This document shows positions 55,538 through 64,000 of a DNA stretch of 64,000 nt, one piece after another. The translations under genes and the position numbers were made by a program. This stretch comes from Flavobacterium segetis (GTDB taxonomy: Bacteria; Bacteroidota; Bacteroidia; Flavobacteriales; Flavobacteriaceae), in NCBI RefSeq assembly GCF_900129575.1, contig NZ_FQWE01000002.1, positions 372,001 through 436,000 on the forward strand, written 5' to 3'. The notes beneath the pieces are model-generated. The model had not been told where the DNA came from. It searched no databases and worked only from the letters and a program-made list of their open reading frames with translations. Each line of letters begins with the position of its first letter. The first letter of the stretch is position 1.

Positions 55538-55818
55538 AGGAGCAGTTGATTTGTTTTCATAACACCATTTCTCCCGCTTTCCATTGCAATCTTTTTATTC
55601 GCTAAAAGGCTCATAAAAAGGATTTCCACTACAATCGCGGCTAGTTTAGACGTCTTAACTTTTAATGATTATGCTATCACTTTGTCATTCCCAGGAACAA
55701 GGAATCTCTGCCATACGTCATTATAGCTACTATAAAGTTCTGATTACACACAAGTTATTACCAACATCCCCCACATTGTCATTCCGAGGAACGAGGAATA
55801 TCTACAATATTTGCCTAT
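55538..55818. repeat. 360-bp-period tandem repeat, copy 1
   Basis: A 281-bp non-coding unit starting AGGAGCAGTTGATTTG. It is repeated at 55898-56178 at an exact 360-bp offset with no indel and roughly 17 mismatches. It contains the imperfect palindromic element also found in the nuo operon (55572-55644) and two GTCATTCC-aGGAAC-AGGAAT motifs (about 55684 and 55778). No coding frame is present. Confidence 0.9.
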
Positions 55819-55897
55819 TTTTTGTTAGTTAGTAGTTATGGGAATAGATTTTATTGCCAAAACAATTTAAATTATAAATAGCTATTTATATCGAATC

Positions 55898-56178
55898 AGG
55901 AGCAGTTGATTTGTTTTCATAACACCATTTCTCCCGCTTTCCATTGCAATCTTTTTATTCGCTAAAAGGCTCATAAAAAGGATTTCCACTACAATCGCGG
56001 CTAGTTTAAACGTCTAAACTTTTAATGATTATGCCATCACTTTGTCATTCCCAGGAACAAGGAATCTCTGCCATACGTCACTATAGCTACTATAAAGTTA
56101 TTATTAAACGAAAGTTATTACAAACATCCCCTATATTGTCATTCCGAGGAACTAGGAATCTCTACAATATTTGCCTAT
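55898..56178. repeat. 360-bp-period tandem repeat, copy 2
   Basis: Second copy of the 281-bp unit, with the palindromic element at 55932-56004 and GTCATTCC motifs at about 56044 and 56138. Between the copies lies about 79 bp of unique AT-rich sequence. The whole 814-bp space between rplY and pth is taken up by these units and holds no gene. Confidence 0.9.
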
Positions 56179-56273
56179 CAGTTTTACATTAACTACAAAA
56201 ATTTTACTATTTCCAAGATAACACTACAACTGAAAATATCTAAATATCTACGCTACAGAATTATGAATTAGTT

Positions 56274-56281
56274 TACTTTTG
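56274..56281 (+). promoter_or_regulatory. TAnnTTTG element immediately upstream of pth
   Basis: TACTTTTG matches the -7 consensus but ends only 4 bp before the annotated ATG at 56286. If used, the transcript would start at or within the first codons, implying leaderless translation or a later start codon. Confidence 0.4.
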
Positions 56282-56285
56282 CAAG

Positions 56286-56957
56286 ATGATAAAATGGATT
56301 CAAAAACTATTTTCACCTGTAAAAACAGAAGATAATATACCAAATATAAAACCGGAGATTCAAGAAAACCAAAATAATATAGCAAGCGTGAGTAAGAAAT
56401 TTTTAATAGTAGGACTTGGTAACATTGGAGCTGAATATGTAAATACAAGACACAATATTGGTTTTAAAATTGTCGATTTTTTAGCTAGAAAGGAAGGAAT
56501 TTCGTTTGAAACTGTAAAACTTGGTGCGCTAGCCGAATATAAATTTAAAGGCAGAACCTTTCTACTTCTCAAACCCAATACCTATATGAACTTAAGCGGC
56601 AAAGCAGTTCAATACTGGATGGAAAAAGAAAAAATTCCATTAGAAAATATTTTTGTGATTACTGATGATTTAAATCTTTCTTTTGGCAGTATCCGCATTA
56701 GACTTAAAGGAAGTGACGGTGGACACAACGGCTTAAAAAACATTAATCTAGTACTGAACACTCAAACTTATGCACGGTTTCGTTTTGGTATAAGTGATGA
56801 ATTTAAAAAAGGAAAACAAGTAAATTACGTACTTGGCGATTGGGACGATAATGAAAAAGCAGCGCTTCCAGAACGTTTAGAAACAGCATCAGAAATTATA
56901 AAATCCTTTGGAACAGCAGGTTTAGAAAATACCATGACTTCGTTTAATGGGAAATAG
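56286..56957 (+). CDS. pth: Peptidyl-tRNA hydrolase
   Basis: A bacterial Pth that frees peptides from stalled peptidyl-tRNA. The core starts at about residue 38 with KKFLIVGLGNIGAEYVNTRH, which includes the conserved Asn and the catalytic His. NTYMNLSG, the DDLNLSFG aspartate and GSDGGHNGLKNI follow. The core is of normal length (about 185 residues). The first 37 residues are an extra, charged N-terminal extension (MIKWIQKLFSPVKTED...), whose status is unclear because a -7-like element lies just 4 bp upstream of the ATG. No in-frame ATG lies between the first codon and the core, so a later start would have to use GTG or another codon. The gene stands alone. Confidence 0.93.
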   Translation: MIKWIQKLFSPVKTEDNIPNIKPEIQENQNNIASVSKKFLIVGLGNIGAEYVNTRHNIGFKIVDFLARKEGISFETVKLGALAEYKFKGRTFLLLKPNTYMNLSGKAVQYWMEKEKIPLENIFVITDDLNLSFGSIRIRLKGSDGGHNGLKNINLVLNTQTYARFRFGISDEFKKGKQVNYVLGDWDDNEKAALPERLETASEIIKSFGTAGLENTMTSFNGK

Positions 56958-57042
56958 ACAATTAAGCACTTTCATCACTGAAACAGCCTATTATCTTAAA
57001 TCTTTTGTTTAATTCTAAAAATTCAACTTACGCTAAATTCAC

Positions 57043-57050
57043 TACATTTG
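57043..57050 (+). promoter_or_regulatory. -7 promoter element of the metalloprotease gene
   Basis: TACATTTG matches TAnnTTTG. It lies 32 bp before the ATG at 57083 and inside the longer open frame from 57005, which supports the later start. Confidence 0.5.
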
Positions 57051-57082
57051 AGAAATTTCTTGACTTTAAAAATGACGCTTTT

Positions 57083-59122
57083 ATGAAAATCGCTACTTTA
57101 ATTTTTTTTTTCACAGTTCTTCTTACCTATAGTCAGCAAAGCATGTCCTTAAAAAGCAGTGAAATAAACCCGAAAAATGGTTATTCTAGATGCTCTACTA
57201 AAGAGTATGAGGACTATTTACTTAAAAAAAATCCAAAAAGATTAAGCGCTGTTCAATTTGAAAATTGGATTGCACCAATTATAGCGACTGAAAAACAAAA
57301 GAATAAAAACAACAAAACGAAGCAAACTCAAGTTGTATATAACATTCCTGTGGTGATTCATGTTATCCATAATGGCGCTCCAATTAACACAATAGCATCG
57401 CATACATCAGAAAACATTTCTTACGCACAAGCGTTATCTCAAGTTACAGTAATGAATCAAGATTTTAGGAGAATGGCTGGTACTCCCGGAAATGGTTCAA
57501 CAGGTTATAATTTAGGAGTAGATTGCGAGATAAACTTTGTATTAGCAAAACAAGATCCAAATGGATTACTAACCAATGGTGTTGATCGCGTAAACATGGG
57601 GCAAACCGCTTGGTCAATTGAGAATGTAGATGACATAGTAAAACCTCAAACACAATGGGATCCTACAAAATATTTGAATATGTGGGTTGTAAATTTAGTT
57701 GATAAAACTATCCTTGGTTATGCTCAATTTCCATCAGGTTCAACTTTACCTGGCATAGGATCTAACGGAGGACAGGCAAAAACTGATGGTGTAGTCGCTA
57801 GTTACGATGCCTTTGGGACTACTACGGTTAATGACGGATCGTTTACCCTAAATTCGAATTATAATTTAGGGCGTACCATGACCCATGAGGTAGGACATTG
57901 GCTGGGATTAAGGCATATATGGGGCGACGACGATGAATGCACGCCTGCTAACAGCACAACTGGTGATTATGTTGCGGACACACCTGATTCAAACATAGCG
58001 AATTATGATTGTGTAACTATTTCGCATTGTACTGGAAATGATATGATCGAAAATTATATGGACTATACTAATGATGCTTGTATGAATACGTTTACCGCGG
58101 GACAAAAAGCACGTATGATTGCCGTAATGACAAATTCCGAAAGAAGAAAAGAATTATCTAGCTCTAATGGCAGCACACCCGGAGTCGTATATGCTCTCGA
58201 CGCAAAAATTACAAACGTTGCGATTTCTGTTGATGGTTGTAATAAAACATTTCTCCCATTCATAACGATTGAAAACAGAGGAACAACAACTTTAACTACT
58301 GTTTCAATAAATTACAAGCTTGACAACGAGTCTGCAAAAACCTATTTATGGACAGGTAATTTATCCCAATACGCAACAACAGATATACATTTATCCTCGA
58401 TAGTGTCAACGGACGGACCACATAATTTCACTGCATCAATTAACACTATAAATAGTCTAAACGACTTGAATACAACTAATAATACTTTCTCTAAGGAATT
58501 TATACAGGCTTTAAAATATGACGTGGCAACTACAACAGTGAGTTTGGCACTACAATGTGATAGGGACGGCTCAGAAACTACCTATGAACTAAAAGACAGC
58601 AGAGGAAATATAATTTACAATGGAGGCCCGTTCACTGACATTACATCATCAACATCCCTAAATCCTGTAATTAATGATACTTTCAAATTAATAGATGGTG
58701 AATGCTACACCTTTACCATCTATGATTCATACGGCGACGGAATAGCAACTAATGGCGGAAAAGGGAGTTATACATTAAAAGATGAAAATAACATAATTAT
58801 AACATCTGGAGGCGTATTCACAGATACTGAATCTAGATCATTAGTGATTACTACAATAGCCTTACAAAACTTTGAAGACACGAAGGGAATAAATGCTTAT
58901 CCCAATCCAGCTACAGAAGTTTTGAATCTAAAAGTTTCGAAAAGTTTCGGATTACCAAATAGCGTTACGATCATCGATATATTAGGAAAAATAGTCTCTA
59001 CAAAAATTATTTCAACTCCAGCAGACTTGTCTATAAACACTTCTTTCTTAACAAATGGAATTTACTTCATCACAATTCAGAAAGAAAACGAAAAGAAAAC
59101 ACTTCGATTTATTAAAAAATAA
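57083..59122 (+). CDS. Secreted M43-type zinc metalloprotease with T9SS type A sorting domain
   Basis: I chose the ATG at 57083, which begins a signal peptide (MKIATLIFFFTVLLTYSQQ); the open frame extends to 57005 but that part contains the promoter element. The protein of about 679 residues has a pro-region to about 95. Its pappalysin/cytophagalysin-type catalytic domain carries the zinc motif HEVGHWLGLRHIWG and, after it, NYMDYTNDACMNTFTAGQ with the Met-turn. CARDB-like and beta-sandwich domains follow (YTFTIYDSYGDGIATNGGKG). The C-terminal type A sorting domain contains AYPNPATEVLNLKV and GIYFITIQKENEKKTLRFIKK. It should be exported by Sec and T9SS and act outside the cell. The substrate is unknown. 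Confidence 0.93.
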   Translation: MKIATLIFFFTVLLTYSQQSMSLKSSEINPKNGYSRCSTKEYEDYLLKKNPKRLSAVQFENWIAPIIATEKQKNKNNKTKQTQVVYNIPVVIHVIHNGAPINTIASHTSENISYAQALSQVTVMNQDFRRMAGTPGNGSTGYNLGVDCEINFVLAKQDPNGLLTNGVDRVNMGQTAWSIENVDDIVKPQTQWDPTKYLNMWVVNLVDKTILGYAQFPSGSTLPGIGSNGGQAKTDGVVASYDAFGTTTVNDGSFTLNSNYNLGRTMTHEVGHWLGLRHIWGDDDECTPANSTTGDYVADTPDSNIANYDCVTISHCTGNDMIENYMDYTNDACMNTFTAGQKARMIAVMTNSERRKELSSSNGSTPGVVYALDAKITNVAISVDGCNKTFLPFITIENRGTTTLTTVSINYKLDNESAKTYLWTGNLSQYATTDIHLSSIVSTDGPHNFTASINTINSLNDLNTTNNTFSKEFIQALKYDVATTTVSLALQCDRDGSETTYELKDSRGNIIYNGGPFTDITSSTSLNPVINDTFKLIDGECYTFTIYDSYGDGIATNGGKGSYTLKDENNIIITSGGVFTDTESRSLVITTIALQNFEDTKGINAYPNPATEVLNLKVSKSFGLPNSVTIIDILGKIVSTKIISTPADLSINTSFLTNGIYFITIQKENEKKTLRFIKK

Positions 59123-59131
59123 AATTATAAC

Positions 59132-59174
59132 ATAAGTAAAAAAGGATTGATATTTTCAATCCTTTTTTACTTAT
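59132..59174 (+). terminator. Long perfect hairpin terminator after the metalloprotease gene
   Basis: ATAAGTAAAAAAGGATTGA and its exact reverse complement form a 19-bp perfect stem with a 5-nt loop. The T run lies inside the descending arm, and the structure works in both directions. Confidence 0.88.
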
Positions 59175-59189
59175 GTCAAATGGTTATCT

Positions 59190-59197
59190 TAAATTTG
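59190..59197 (+). promoter_or_regulatory. -7 promoter element of ribF
   Basis: TAAATTTG matches TAnnTTTG and lies 21 bp before the TTG start at 59219. It falls inside the longer frame from 59147, so the longer N-terminus is not expected to be transcribed from this promoter. Confidence 0.55.
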
Positions 59198-59218
59198 CGT
59201 CACCATAAAACAATTGCT

Positions 59219-60145
59219 TTGAAGATTTTTCATTCTATTACCGATTTTCGTTCGACAAAAAAAACAATTATCACATTAGGCACATTTGATGGAGTTCACA
59301 TTGGACATAAAAAAATACTTGATAAAGTACTACAAAATGCTAGTGGTGGAGAATATGAAAGTTTAGTTCTTACTTTTTTCCCGCATCCTCGAATGGTGCT
59401 GCAAGGCGACTCTGATATTAAATTACTGAATACAATAGATGAAAAAATCGAATTACTTGAAAAAATTGGTCTTGACAATTTAGTAATACACCCTTTCGAT
59501 CAAGTATTTTCAAGATTAACCGCCGAAGAATTTGTTGATAATATCCTTGTAAAACGCCTTCATGTTCACAAAATTATAATTGGTTACGATCACCGCTTTG
59601 GTCGAAACCGCACTGCGAATATTGATGATCTTATCGCTTTTGGAAAACAATATAATTTTGAGGTCGAACAAATATCAGTTCAGGAAATAAATGAAATTTC
59701 TGTTAGCTCTACAAAAATTAGAAACGCGCTACTTGAAGGAAATATGACATTGGCAAATGACTATTTAGGATATAGTTACTTTTTAACTGGAACTGTAGTT
59801 CAGGGAAAACAATTAGGTAGAACAATTGGTTTTCCTACTGCTAATTTACAAATTAAAGAAAATTATAAATTAATTCCGCTTAACGGAGTTTATATAGTAT
59901 CCAGTATTTTTGGCAAAAAAAAGTTTTTCGGAATGATGAATATTGGATTTAATCCAACAGTTTCTGGACAAGAAAAATCGATTGAGATTAATTATTTTGA
60001 TTTTGACGCTGATTTATACAACCAAAAAATAAGTGTAAACATTTTACATAGACTTCGCTGCGAACAAAAATTTGAATCAGTTGATTTACTAAAAGAGCAA
60101 CTTCAAAAAGATAAAATTGAAACATTGCGCTACTTAAAGCTCTAA
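59219..60145 (+). CDS. ribF: Bifunctional riboflavin kinase / FAD synthetase
   Basis: A protein of about 308 residues that makes FMN and then FAD. The N-terminal nucleotidyltransferase domain has TLGTFDGVHIGHKKIL with the adenylyl-transfer histidines and SVSSTKIRNALLEGNM. The C-terminal kinase domain has GRTIGFPTANLQI and the NGVYIV segment. I chose the TTG at 59219 (then KIFHSITDF, the usual family N-terminus). The longer frame from ATG 59147 would start inside the preceding terminator hairpin and upstream of the promoter -7 element. Length with the TTG start matches the family. Confidence 0.93.
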   Translation: MKIFHSITDFRSTKKTIITLGTFDGVHIGHKKILDKVLQNASGGEYESLVLTFFPHPRMVLQGDSDIKLLNTIDEKIELLEKIGLDNLVIHPFDQVFSRLTAEEFVDNILVKRLHVHKIIIGYDHRFGRNRTANIDDLIAFGKQYNFEVEQISVQEINEISVSSTKIRNALLEGNMTLANDYLGYSYFLTGTVVQGKQLGRTIGFPTANLQIKENYKLIPLNGVYIVSSIFGKKKFFGMMNIGFNPTVSGQEKSIEINYFDFDADLYNQKISVNILHRLRCEQKFESVDLLKEQLQKDKIETLRYLKL

Positions 60146-60242
60146 ACACCTCTTTTTTATTAGATATTTTCAATTTTTTTTGTACATTCACTTTAAGTAC
60201 GTTGCGAATCAAAAATTATTTTGACTCTTAAAAAAAATTAAC

Positions 60243-60698
60243 ATGAAAATACCCAAAGAATTAATAAATGGATTCATCATCTTTCTTGGAATAGGAGCTT
60301 TTTTCTTAGTGATTAATGGACTAGGTTTAGCAGGTAATTATCTTTTGCGATTTTTTAATATAACTTTTATATTTTATGGAACACTGAGAACATTACGTTA
60401 CAATTTACGTGAAGGTAATAACTCATTACCATCAAATGCAGCTTCTGCGATATTAACTTCGTTTTCAGGCGTAATTTTGAGTGTTATCGGTTTAATAATT
60501 TACATCAGCATTCAGGGTGGCGACGCATATATAGAATCGCTATCAAGAAACTTCCTTTTTGGTGGAACTCCATCAGTAATAAGGTATGCATTTTCATTAT
60601 TATTGGAAGGCTTTGTGTCAGCTGGACTTGTTTCGTTTTTATTGATATTATATTGGGAAACAAAATATAAATCAGACAAACATGGTGCTAAAAAATAA
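60243..60698 (+). CDS. Small hypothetical membrane protein
   Basis: A 151-residue protein with four predicted membrane helices: at about 9-33 (INGFIIFLGIGAFFLVINGL), 36-50, 68-90 (ILTSFSGVILSVIGLIIYIS) and 112-140. The C-terminus is short and charged (ETKYKSDKHGAKK). I do not recognise a named family and no catalytic motif is visible. It lies 97 bp after ribF on the same strand and 402 bp before bioB. A possible GTG/ATG ambiguity does not arise, as the ATG start is clear. Composition is like its neighbours. Confidence 0.8.
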   Translation: MKIPKELINGFIIFLGIGAFFLVINGLGLAGNYLLRFFNITFIFYGTLRTLRYNLREGNNSLPSNAASAILTSFSGVILSVIGLIIYISIQGGDAYIESLSRNFLFGGTPSVIRYAFSLLLEGFVSAGLVSFLLILYWETKYKSDKHGAKK

Positions 60699-61100
60699 AA
60701 ATCTATCATTATAGACAGCAAGTGTAGCTCGTGAGTTTTAATAATAATTTCAAAATTAAAATAATAACAATCCCACATTTATTGTCTTTTTTGTTTTGGT
60801 TTAATCTCTATATCGCGCAAAAGTTTAACAGCTAGCGAAATATGCCACACTATTTCTTCTTTCACAAAATAGTGTGGCTATAAAAAATTAATTAAAATTT
60901 TTACTTAGTTAATGGTTTTTGTTTTAATCAACAATTCATCATTTCTATGATAAATGACATTCACAGCATCACTCCAAAGCTTAAATTTAATTAGTCGAAA
61001 ATTAAGTTGAAAAAATAAATAATAAAATTCCAATTTGCTTACCGTCTTACTACTATTTTGGAACTAATTAATTACTTTTACGGCTCATAAATTTACATAA
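60699..61100. other. Intergenic region between the membrane-protein gene and bioB
   Basis: About 400 bp with no gene. A 12-bp inverted repeat GCCACACTATTT/AAATAGTGTGGC at 60844-60878 (loop about 11 nt) is the only clear structure. It has no good T run, so it is a weak terminator candidate. The last 100 bp contain TATTTTGG, close to a -7 element, before bioB. Confidence 0.5.
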
Positions 61101-62192
61101 ATGAGTATTACAAAACATAACTGGACAAAGGAAGAGATCATCGAAATATATAATAAACCTATGATGGATTTGCTATACGAAGCAGCTTCAATACATAGAG
61201 AACATCATGATCCGAATGTGGTGCAAGTTTCTACTTTACTTTCGATAAAAACAGGTGGTTGTCCGGAAGATTGTGGATATTGTCCGCAGGCTGCAAGATA
61301 TCACACTGAAATAGAAGGGAATGATTTAATGTCAGTAAGTCAAGTAAAAGCGCAAGCATTACGAGCGAAATCAACTGGTTCATCACGTGTGTGTATGGGT
61401 GCAGCTTGGAGAAATGTAAAAGACGGACCCGAATTTGACCAAGTTTTAGAAATGGTACGCACCATCAACAAACTGGATATGGAAGTGTGCTGTACTCTTG
61501 GCATGATTACTGAAAATCAAGCGCATCGTCTAGCTGAAGCAGGCTTATACGCTTACAATCACAATCTAGATACCTCTGAAGAATATTATAAGGAAGTTAT
61601 TTCTACACGTGGATTTGAAGATCGTTTACAAACTATCGAGAATGTTCGTAAAACGAATGTAACTGTTTGTAGTGGTGGCATTATAGGAATGGGCGAAAGT
61701 ATTGAAGATCGAGCAGGAATGTTAGTTGCTTTGTCTACTTTGAACCCACAACCAGAATCTGTTCCTATAAATGCTCTTGTGGCTGTTGAAGGAACACCGC
61801 TTGAGGAAGAAAAACCAGTTGAAATTTGGGAAATGATCAGAATGGTTGCGACTACAAGAATCATTATGCCTGAAACGCAAGTTAGATTATCTGCTGGAAG
61901 AATGAATATGAGCCGTGAAGGTCAGGCGATGTGCTTTTTTGCAGGTGCCAATTCTATTTTTGCTGGAGATAAGTTACTAACTACACCAAACCCAGATGTA
62001 AACGAAGACATGAAAATGTTTGAAATGTTAGGTTTAAATCCTCAGAAACCTTTTACAAAAGTTTCACAGCCTGCAACCGTAGAAGCAGCTGATTCTCAAT
62101 TTTCTCCACTAGGTGAAAAACCCAAATGGACTAGACCAGAACATAAAATTGAAAGAAATTTAGAAGCTTCTACAAAAAACAAATCATTGTAA
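61101..62192 (+). CDS. bioB: Biotin synthase
   Basis: A 363-residue radical SAM enzyme that inserts sulphur into dethiobiotin as the last step of biotin synthesis. The radical-SAM cluster motif CPEDCGYC has its cysteines at residues 54, 58 and 61. The [2Fe-2S] sulphur-donor ligands are found in SSRVCMGAAWR, MEVCCTLGMI and the later arginine motif VRLSAGRMNMS. Length is normal with a short charged tail. The gene is monocistronic, ends at a strong terminator and has no other biotin gene nearby in this window. Confidence 0.97.
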   Translation: MSITKHNWTKEEIIEIYNKPMMDLLYEAASIHREHHDPNVVQVSTLLSIKTGGCPEDCGYCPQAARYHTEIEGNDLMSVSQVKAQALRAKSTGSSRVCMGAAWRNVKDGPEFDQVLEMVRTINKLDMEVCCTLGMITENQAHRLAEAGLYAYNHNLDTSEEYYKEVISTRGFEDRLQTIENVRKTNVTVCSGGIIGMGESIEDRAGMLVALSTLNPQPESVPINALVAVEGTPLEEEKPVEIWEMIRMVATTRIIMPETQVRLSAGRMNMSREGQAMCFFAGANSIFAGDKLLTTPNPDVNEDMKMFEMLGLNPQKPFTKVSQPATVEAADSQFSPLGEKPKWTRPEHKIERNLEASTKNKSL

Positions 62193-62237
62193 TTTCATTT
62201 TTTAGTCTCTAATTTAGCTTTAAATCTAATTTATATC

Positions 62238-62269
62238 GCTCCTAGTATAATCGCTAGGAGCTTTTTTTT
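62238..62269 (+). terminator. Terminator of bioB
   Basis: GCTCCTAG and CTAGGAGC form an 8-bp perfect stem with an 8-nt loop, followed by eight T. It lies about 45 bp after the stop codon. Confidence 0.92.
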
Positions 62270-62306
62270 AGACTCTAACTTATAAATTTTAAATGACTAT
62301 CCTATT

Positions 62307-64000
62307 TTACTGCACTACAACTTTCTTTACAATACTTTCTCCGTTTACTAGAACAATTGTAATTATTAAAACTTCATTACTTCTAAATGATCTAGCTACT
62401 CGAAATTCAGTATTTCCAATTTTAGTTTTATTGTAAAGCTTTTTACCGGATATACTAAAGATTTGAACTTTCTCAATACTTAAATTAGTTGAATTTATCT
62501 TTACTTGGTTGTCATTAGCAACTACAAAAATACTATTATCAATAGTATTAAAATCAGTCATATTTAAGTTTTTAGCAGAATAACGCAATACAAAACGGTC
62601 ATTAAAAATTCCAATTTTTGTATTAAAAGTGTAATTTGAATTCTTTAGATTTATAGTAATTTTTTCTAATTTATCCTCAAGAAATACAGACTGATTTGAA
62701 AGTATACCATCAACTTGATCAATAGCGATGGTGAAAATTCCCGCGATAGCACTAGAATACCCCAATGGAATTGTGTCATTATTATCAAAAGGAAATGCTC
62801 TCCCTTGAATTATTAAACGCCTTTCTTGAAGAATACTGTAAAAATCTATAAATTTATTTCCGTTGAAACTATCGCCATCAAAAGCTGAGTCATAATCATC
62901 TGTGGCATTTTTAGTATACCCTATCAATATTTGTTTAAAAGCTCCTTCTTCATTGGATAAATTCAACCAAATCCTATGCTTTTCAACGGCTCTGCTTTTT
63001 AAATTTAGTTTTGATGAAGTTCTAAAAAAAGACGAATTTTGACTAATAATTCGCATACTGTTATTAAATATAATGGACCCAGTGTTACTCTTACTAGATG
63101 TAAAAAATGCTTGACCAGATGCAATATTTCCATTTGGTTTGTTTATATTCACTCCTGAACTTATGGCTGCACTTGTACCAACACCTCCTAAAAGGTTATA
63201 CACTGCATAATCATCAGAGGTATAAACATTGTTTGTAATTGGCGTATTATGTGTCCAAAAATAAATTGTGCCGTGTAAGACTCCAGCATTTGCTTGTAAG
63301 AACACATCTGCATTAATCGCTGACGGATAAGGATTACCAACAAGATTCGATGTTCCATTTCCCGCCTTTGGAACTATTATCTCTCCGTTATATGGGATAC
63401 CTTCAAAACTTACCTCGTATATTGAAGAAGTTGTATTTGAAAAATTTTGAGGCCCTCGAATAATATATCCCTTTCCTATTTGCATTTTGTTAGTGGGGGT
63501 TTCTCCCGTCCAAAAATTATTCACAGCATTAAAAGAATAGAATTTATCAAAAGGAGTATCGGGAGATAGGTCAATCAATCGTTGATTTAAAACTGGCGAA
63601 GACCAATAACTGTAATCTGTTTGAATTATTGGTGTTGTTTTTCTTTTTGCAATTACAACTCCTGTATTAATAACGGAATCATCTTGTTGATAAAGGGAAG
63701 CGTTATTTTGAAGAACAATTGCGCCGTTTCCTGCATATTCCATATCTAAATCTAAGGTAAAGCCATCTTTTACAGTTACTTTTTTTCCTGTCGCTATAGT
63801 ACAAGAACATGATTTAGTATTAGTCTCTATTGTGTAATCCTCATTGAAAATAAGTGATTTTCCTAAATCTGGAAATCCATTACTCCACTGAACTCCATTC
63901 CATAAAGAGCTACTTGTACAAATTTTCAATCTTGCAATACGATGCTTTGTAACCCCTAAAACTGAATTAAAAGTTCCGCCTATAATTAATTTAGCATCGG
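62307..64000 (-). CDS. Partial T9SS-secreted protein with delta-60 beta-propeller repeats (runs off the window)
   Basis: The frame is open to the window edge, so the N-terminus is missing. The first visible residues, GGTFNSVLGVTKHRIARL, match the delta-60 (propeller) repeat pattern. A secreted-protein region follows with SNGFPDLGKSLIFNEDYTIE, LTLDLDMEYAG-like and WSSPVLNQRLIDLSPDTPF segments. A NPYPSAINADVFL motif typical of Flavobacteriia secreted proteins is present. The C-terminus is a type A T9SS sorting domain (IFSISGKKLYNKTKIG, ending GESIVKKVVVQ). It should be exported through the T9SS. A TTG-initiated start at 63929 would be artificial, because homologous propeller sequence continues upstream. 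Confidence 0.88.
   Translation of the reverse strand, partial: DAKLIIGGTFNSVLGVTKHRIARLKICTSSSLWNGVQWSNGFPDLGKSLIFNEDYTIETNTKSCSCTIATGKKVTVKDGFTLDLDMEYAGNGAIVLQNNASLYQQDDSVINTGVVIAKRKTTPIIQTDYSYWSSPVLNQRLIDLSPDTPFDKFYSFNAVNNFWTGETPTNKMQIGKGYIIRGPQNFSNTTSSIYEVSFEGIPYNGEIIVPKAGNGTSNLVGNPYPSAINADVFLQANAGVLHGTIYFWTHNTPITNNVYTSDDYAVYNLLGGVGTSAAISSGVNINKPNGNIASGQAFFTSSKSNTGSIIFNNSMRIISQNSSFFRTSSKLNLKSRAVEKHRIWLNLSNEEGAFKQILIGYTKNATDDYDSAFDGDSFNGNKFIDFYSILQERRLIIQGRAFPFDNNDTIPLGYSSAIAGIFTIAIDQVDGILSNQSVFLEDKLEKITINLKNSNYTFNTKIGIFNDRFVLRYSAKNLNMTDFNTIDNSIFVVANDNQVKINSTNLSIEKVQIFSISGKKLYNKTKIGNTEFRVARSFRSNEVLIITIVLVNGESIVKKVVVQ

Overview
The window looks like a chromosomal segment of a low-GC member of the Bacteroidota, most likely Flavobacterium or a close relative. 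The reasons are: type IX secretion (T9SS) C-terminal sorting domains on several secreted proteins, PorP/SprF-type membrane proteins, SprB-like giant adhesins, a GLPGLI-family protein beside a carboxypeptidase-regulatory outer-membrane barrel, a short NuoG without the molybdopterin-type region, and many TAnnTTTG -7 promoter motifs. No virus, plasmid replication module, complete insertion sequence or CRISPR array was seen.

Layout. 0-6.4 kb: a complete tetR / TolC-like / membrane-fusion / RND efflux operon closed by a strong terminator. 6.5-11.3 kb, minus strand: a small group made of a response regulator broken by an in-frame stop, a tiny exported peptide, a GLPGLI protein and a TonB-receptor-like barrel. 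This group lies between two direct copies of the 3' end plus terminator of the RND gene (6247-6366 and 11878-11997). 12.4-21.5 kb, minus strand: an adhesin, PorP/SprF and OmpA cassette. 22.6-23.3 kb: a DsbA-family oxidoreductase. 23.5-36.9 kb, minus strand: the complete nuoA-N complex I operon, with a promoter matching the Bacteroidota consensus. 37-39.2 kb: a cold-shock gene and aspS. 39.4-52.2 kb, plus strand: a MORN-type exported protein, a 1.4-kb gene-free stretch, a 3335-residue repetitive adhesin and its PorP/SprF partner. 52.4-53.5 kb: a decayed reading frame and tRNA-Leu(CAA). 53.8-62.2 kb, plus strand: prs, rplY/ctc, a 360-bp tandem repeat, pth, a T9SS-secreted zinc metalloprotease, ribF, a small membrane protein and bioB. 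62.3-64 kb, minus strand: the C-terminal part of another T9SS cargo that runs off the window.

How the genes relate. Two large surface-adhesin systems are each paired with a PorP/SprF protein, but only the first has its own OmpA/TPR/PD40 protein. The T9SS cargo proteins here need the core T9SS, which lies outside this window. The nuo genes supply respiratory NADH oxidation. prs, rplY, pth, ribF, aspS, cspA, bioB and tRNA-Leu are housekeeping genes between the surface-protein blocks.

The most unusual parts are the directly repeated RND gene end that brackets the 6.4-11.9 kb group, the exported cysteine-pair peptide with related stem-loops on both sides, the nonsense-interrupted response regulator, and the multi-module super-repeat in the 10-kb adhesin gene. 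Dispersed, imperfectly palindromic repeats sit inside the nuo operon, in the 40.6-kb region and in the 55.5-56.2 kb region.
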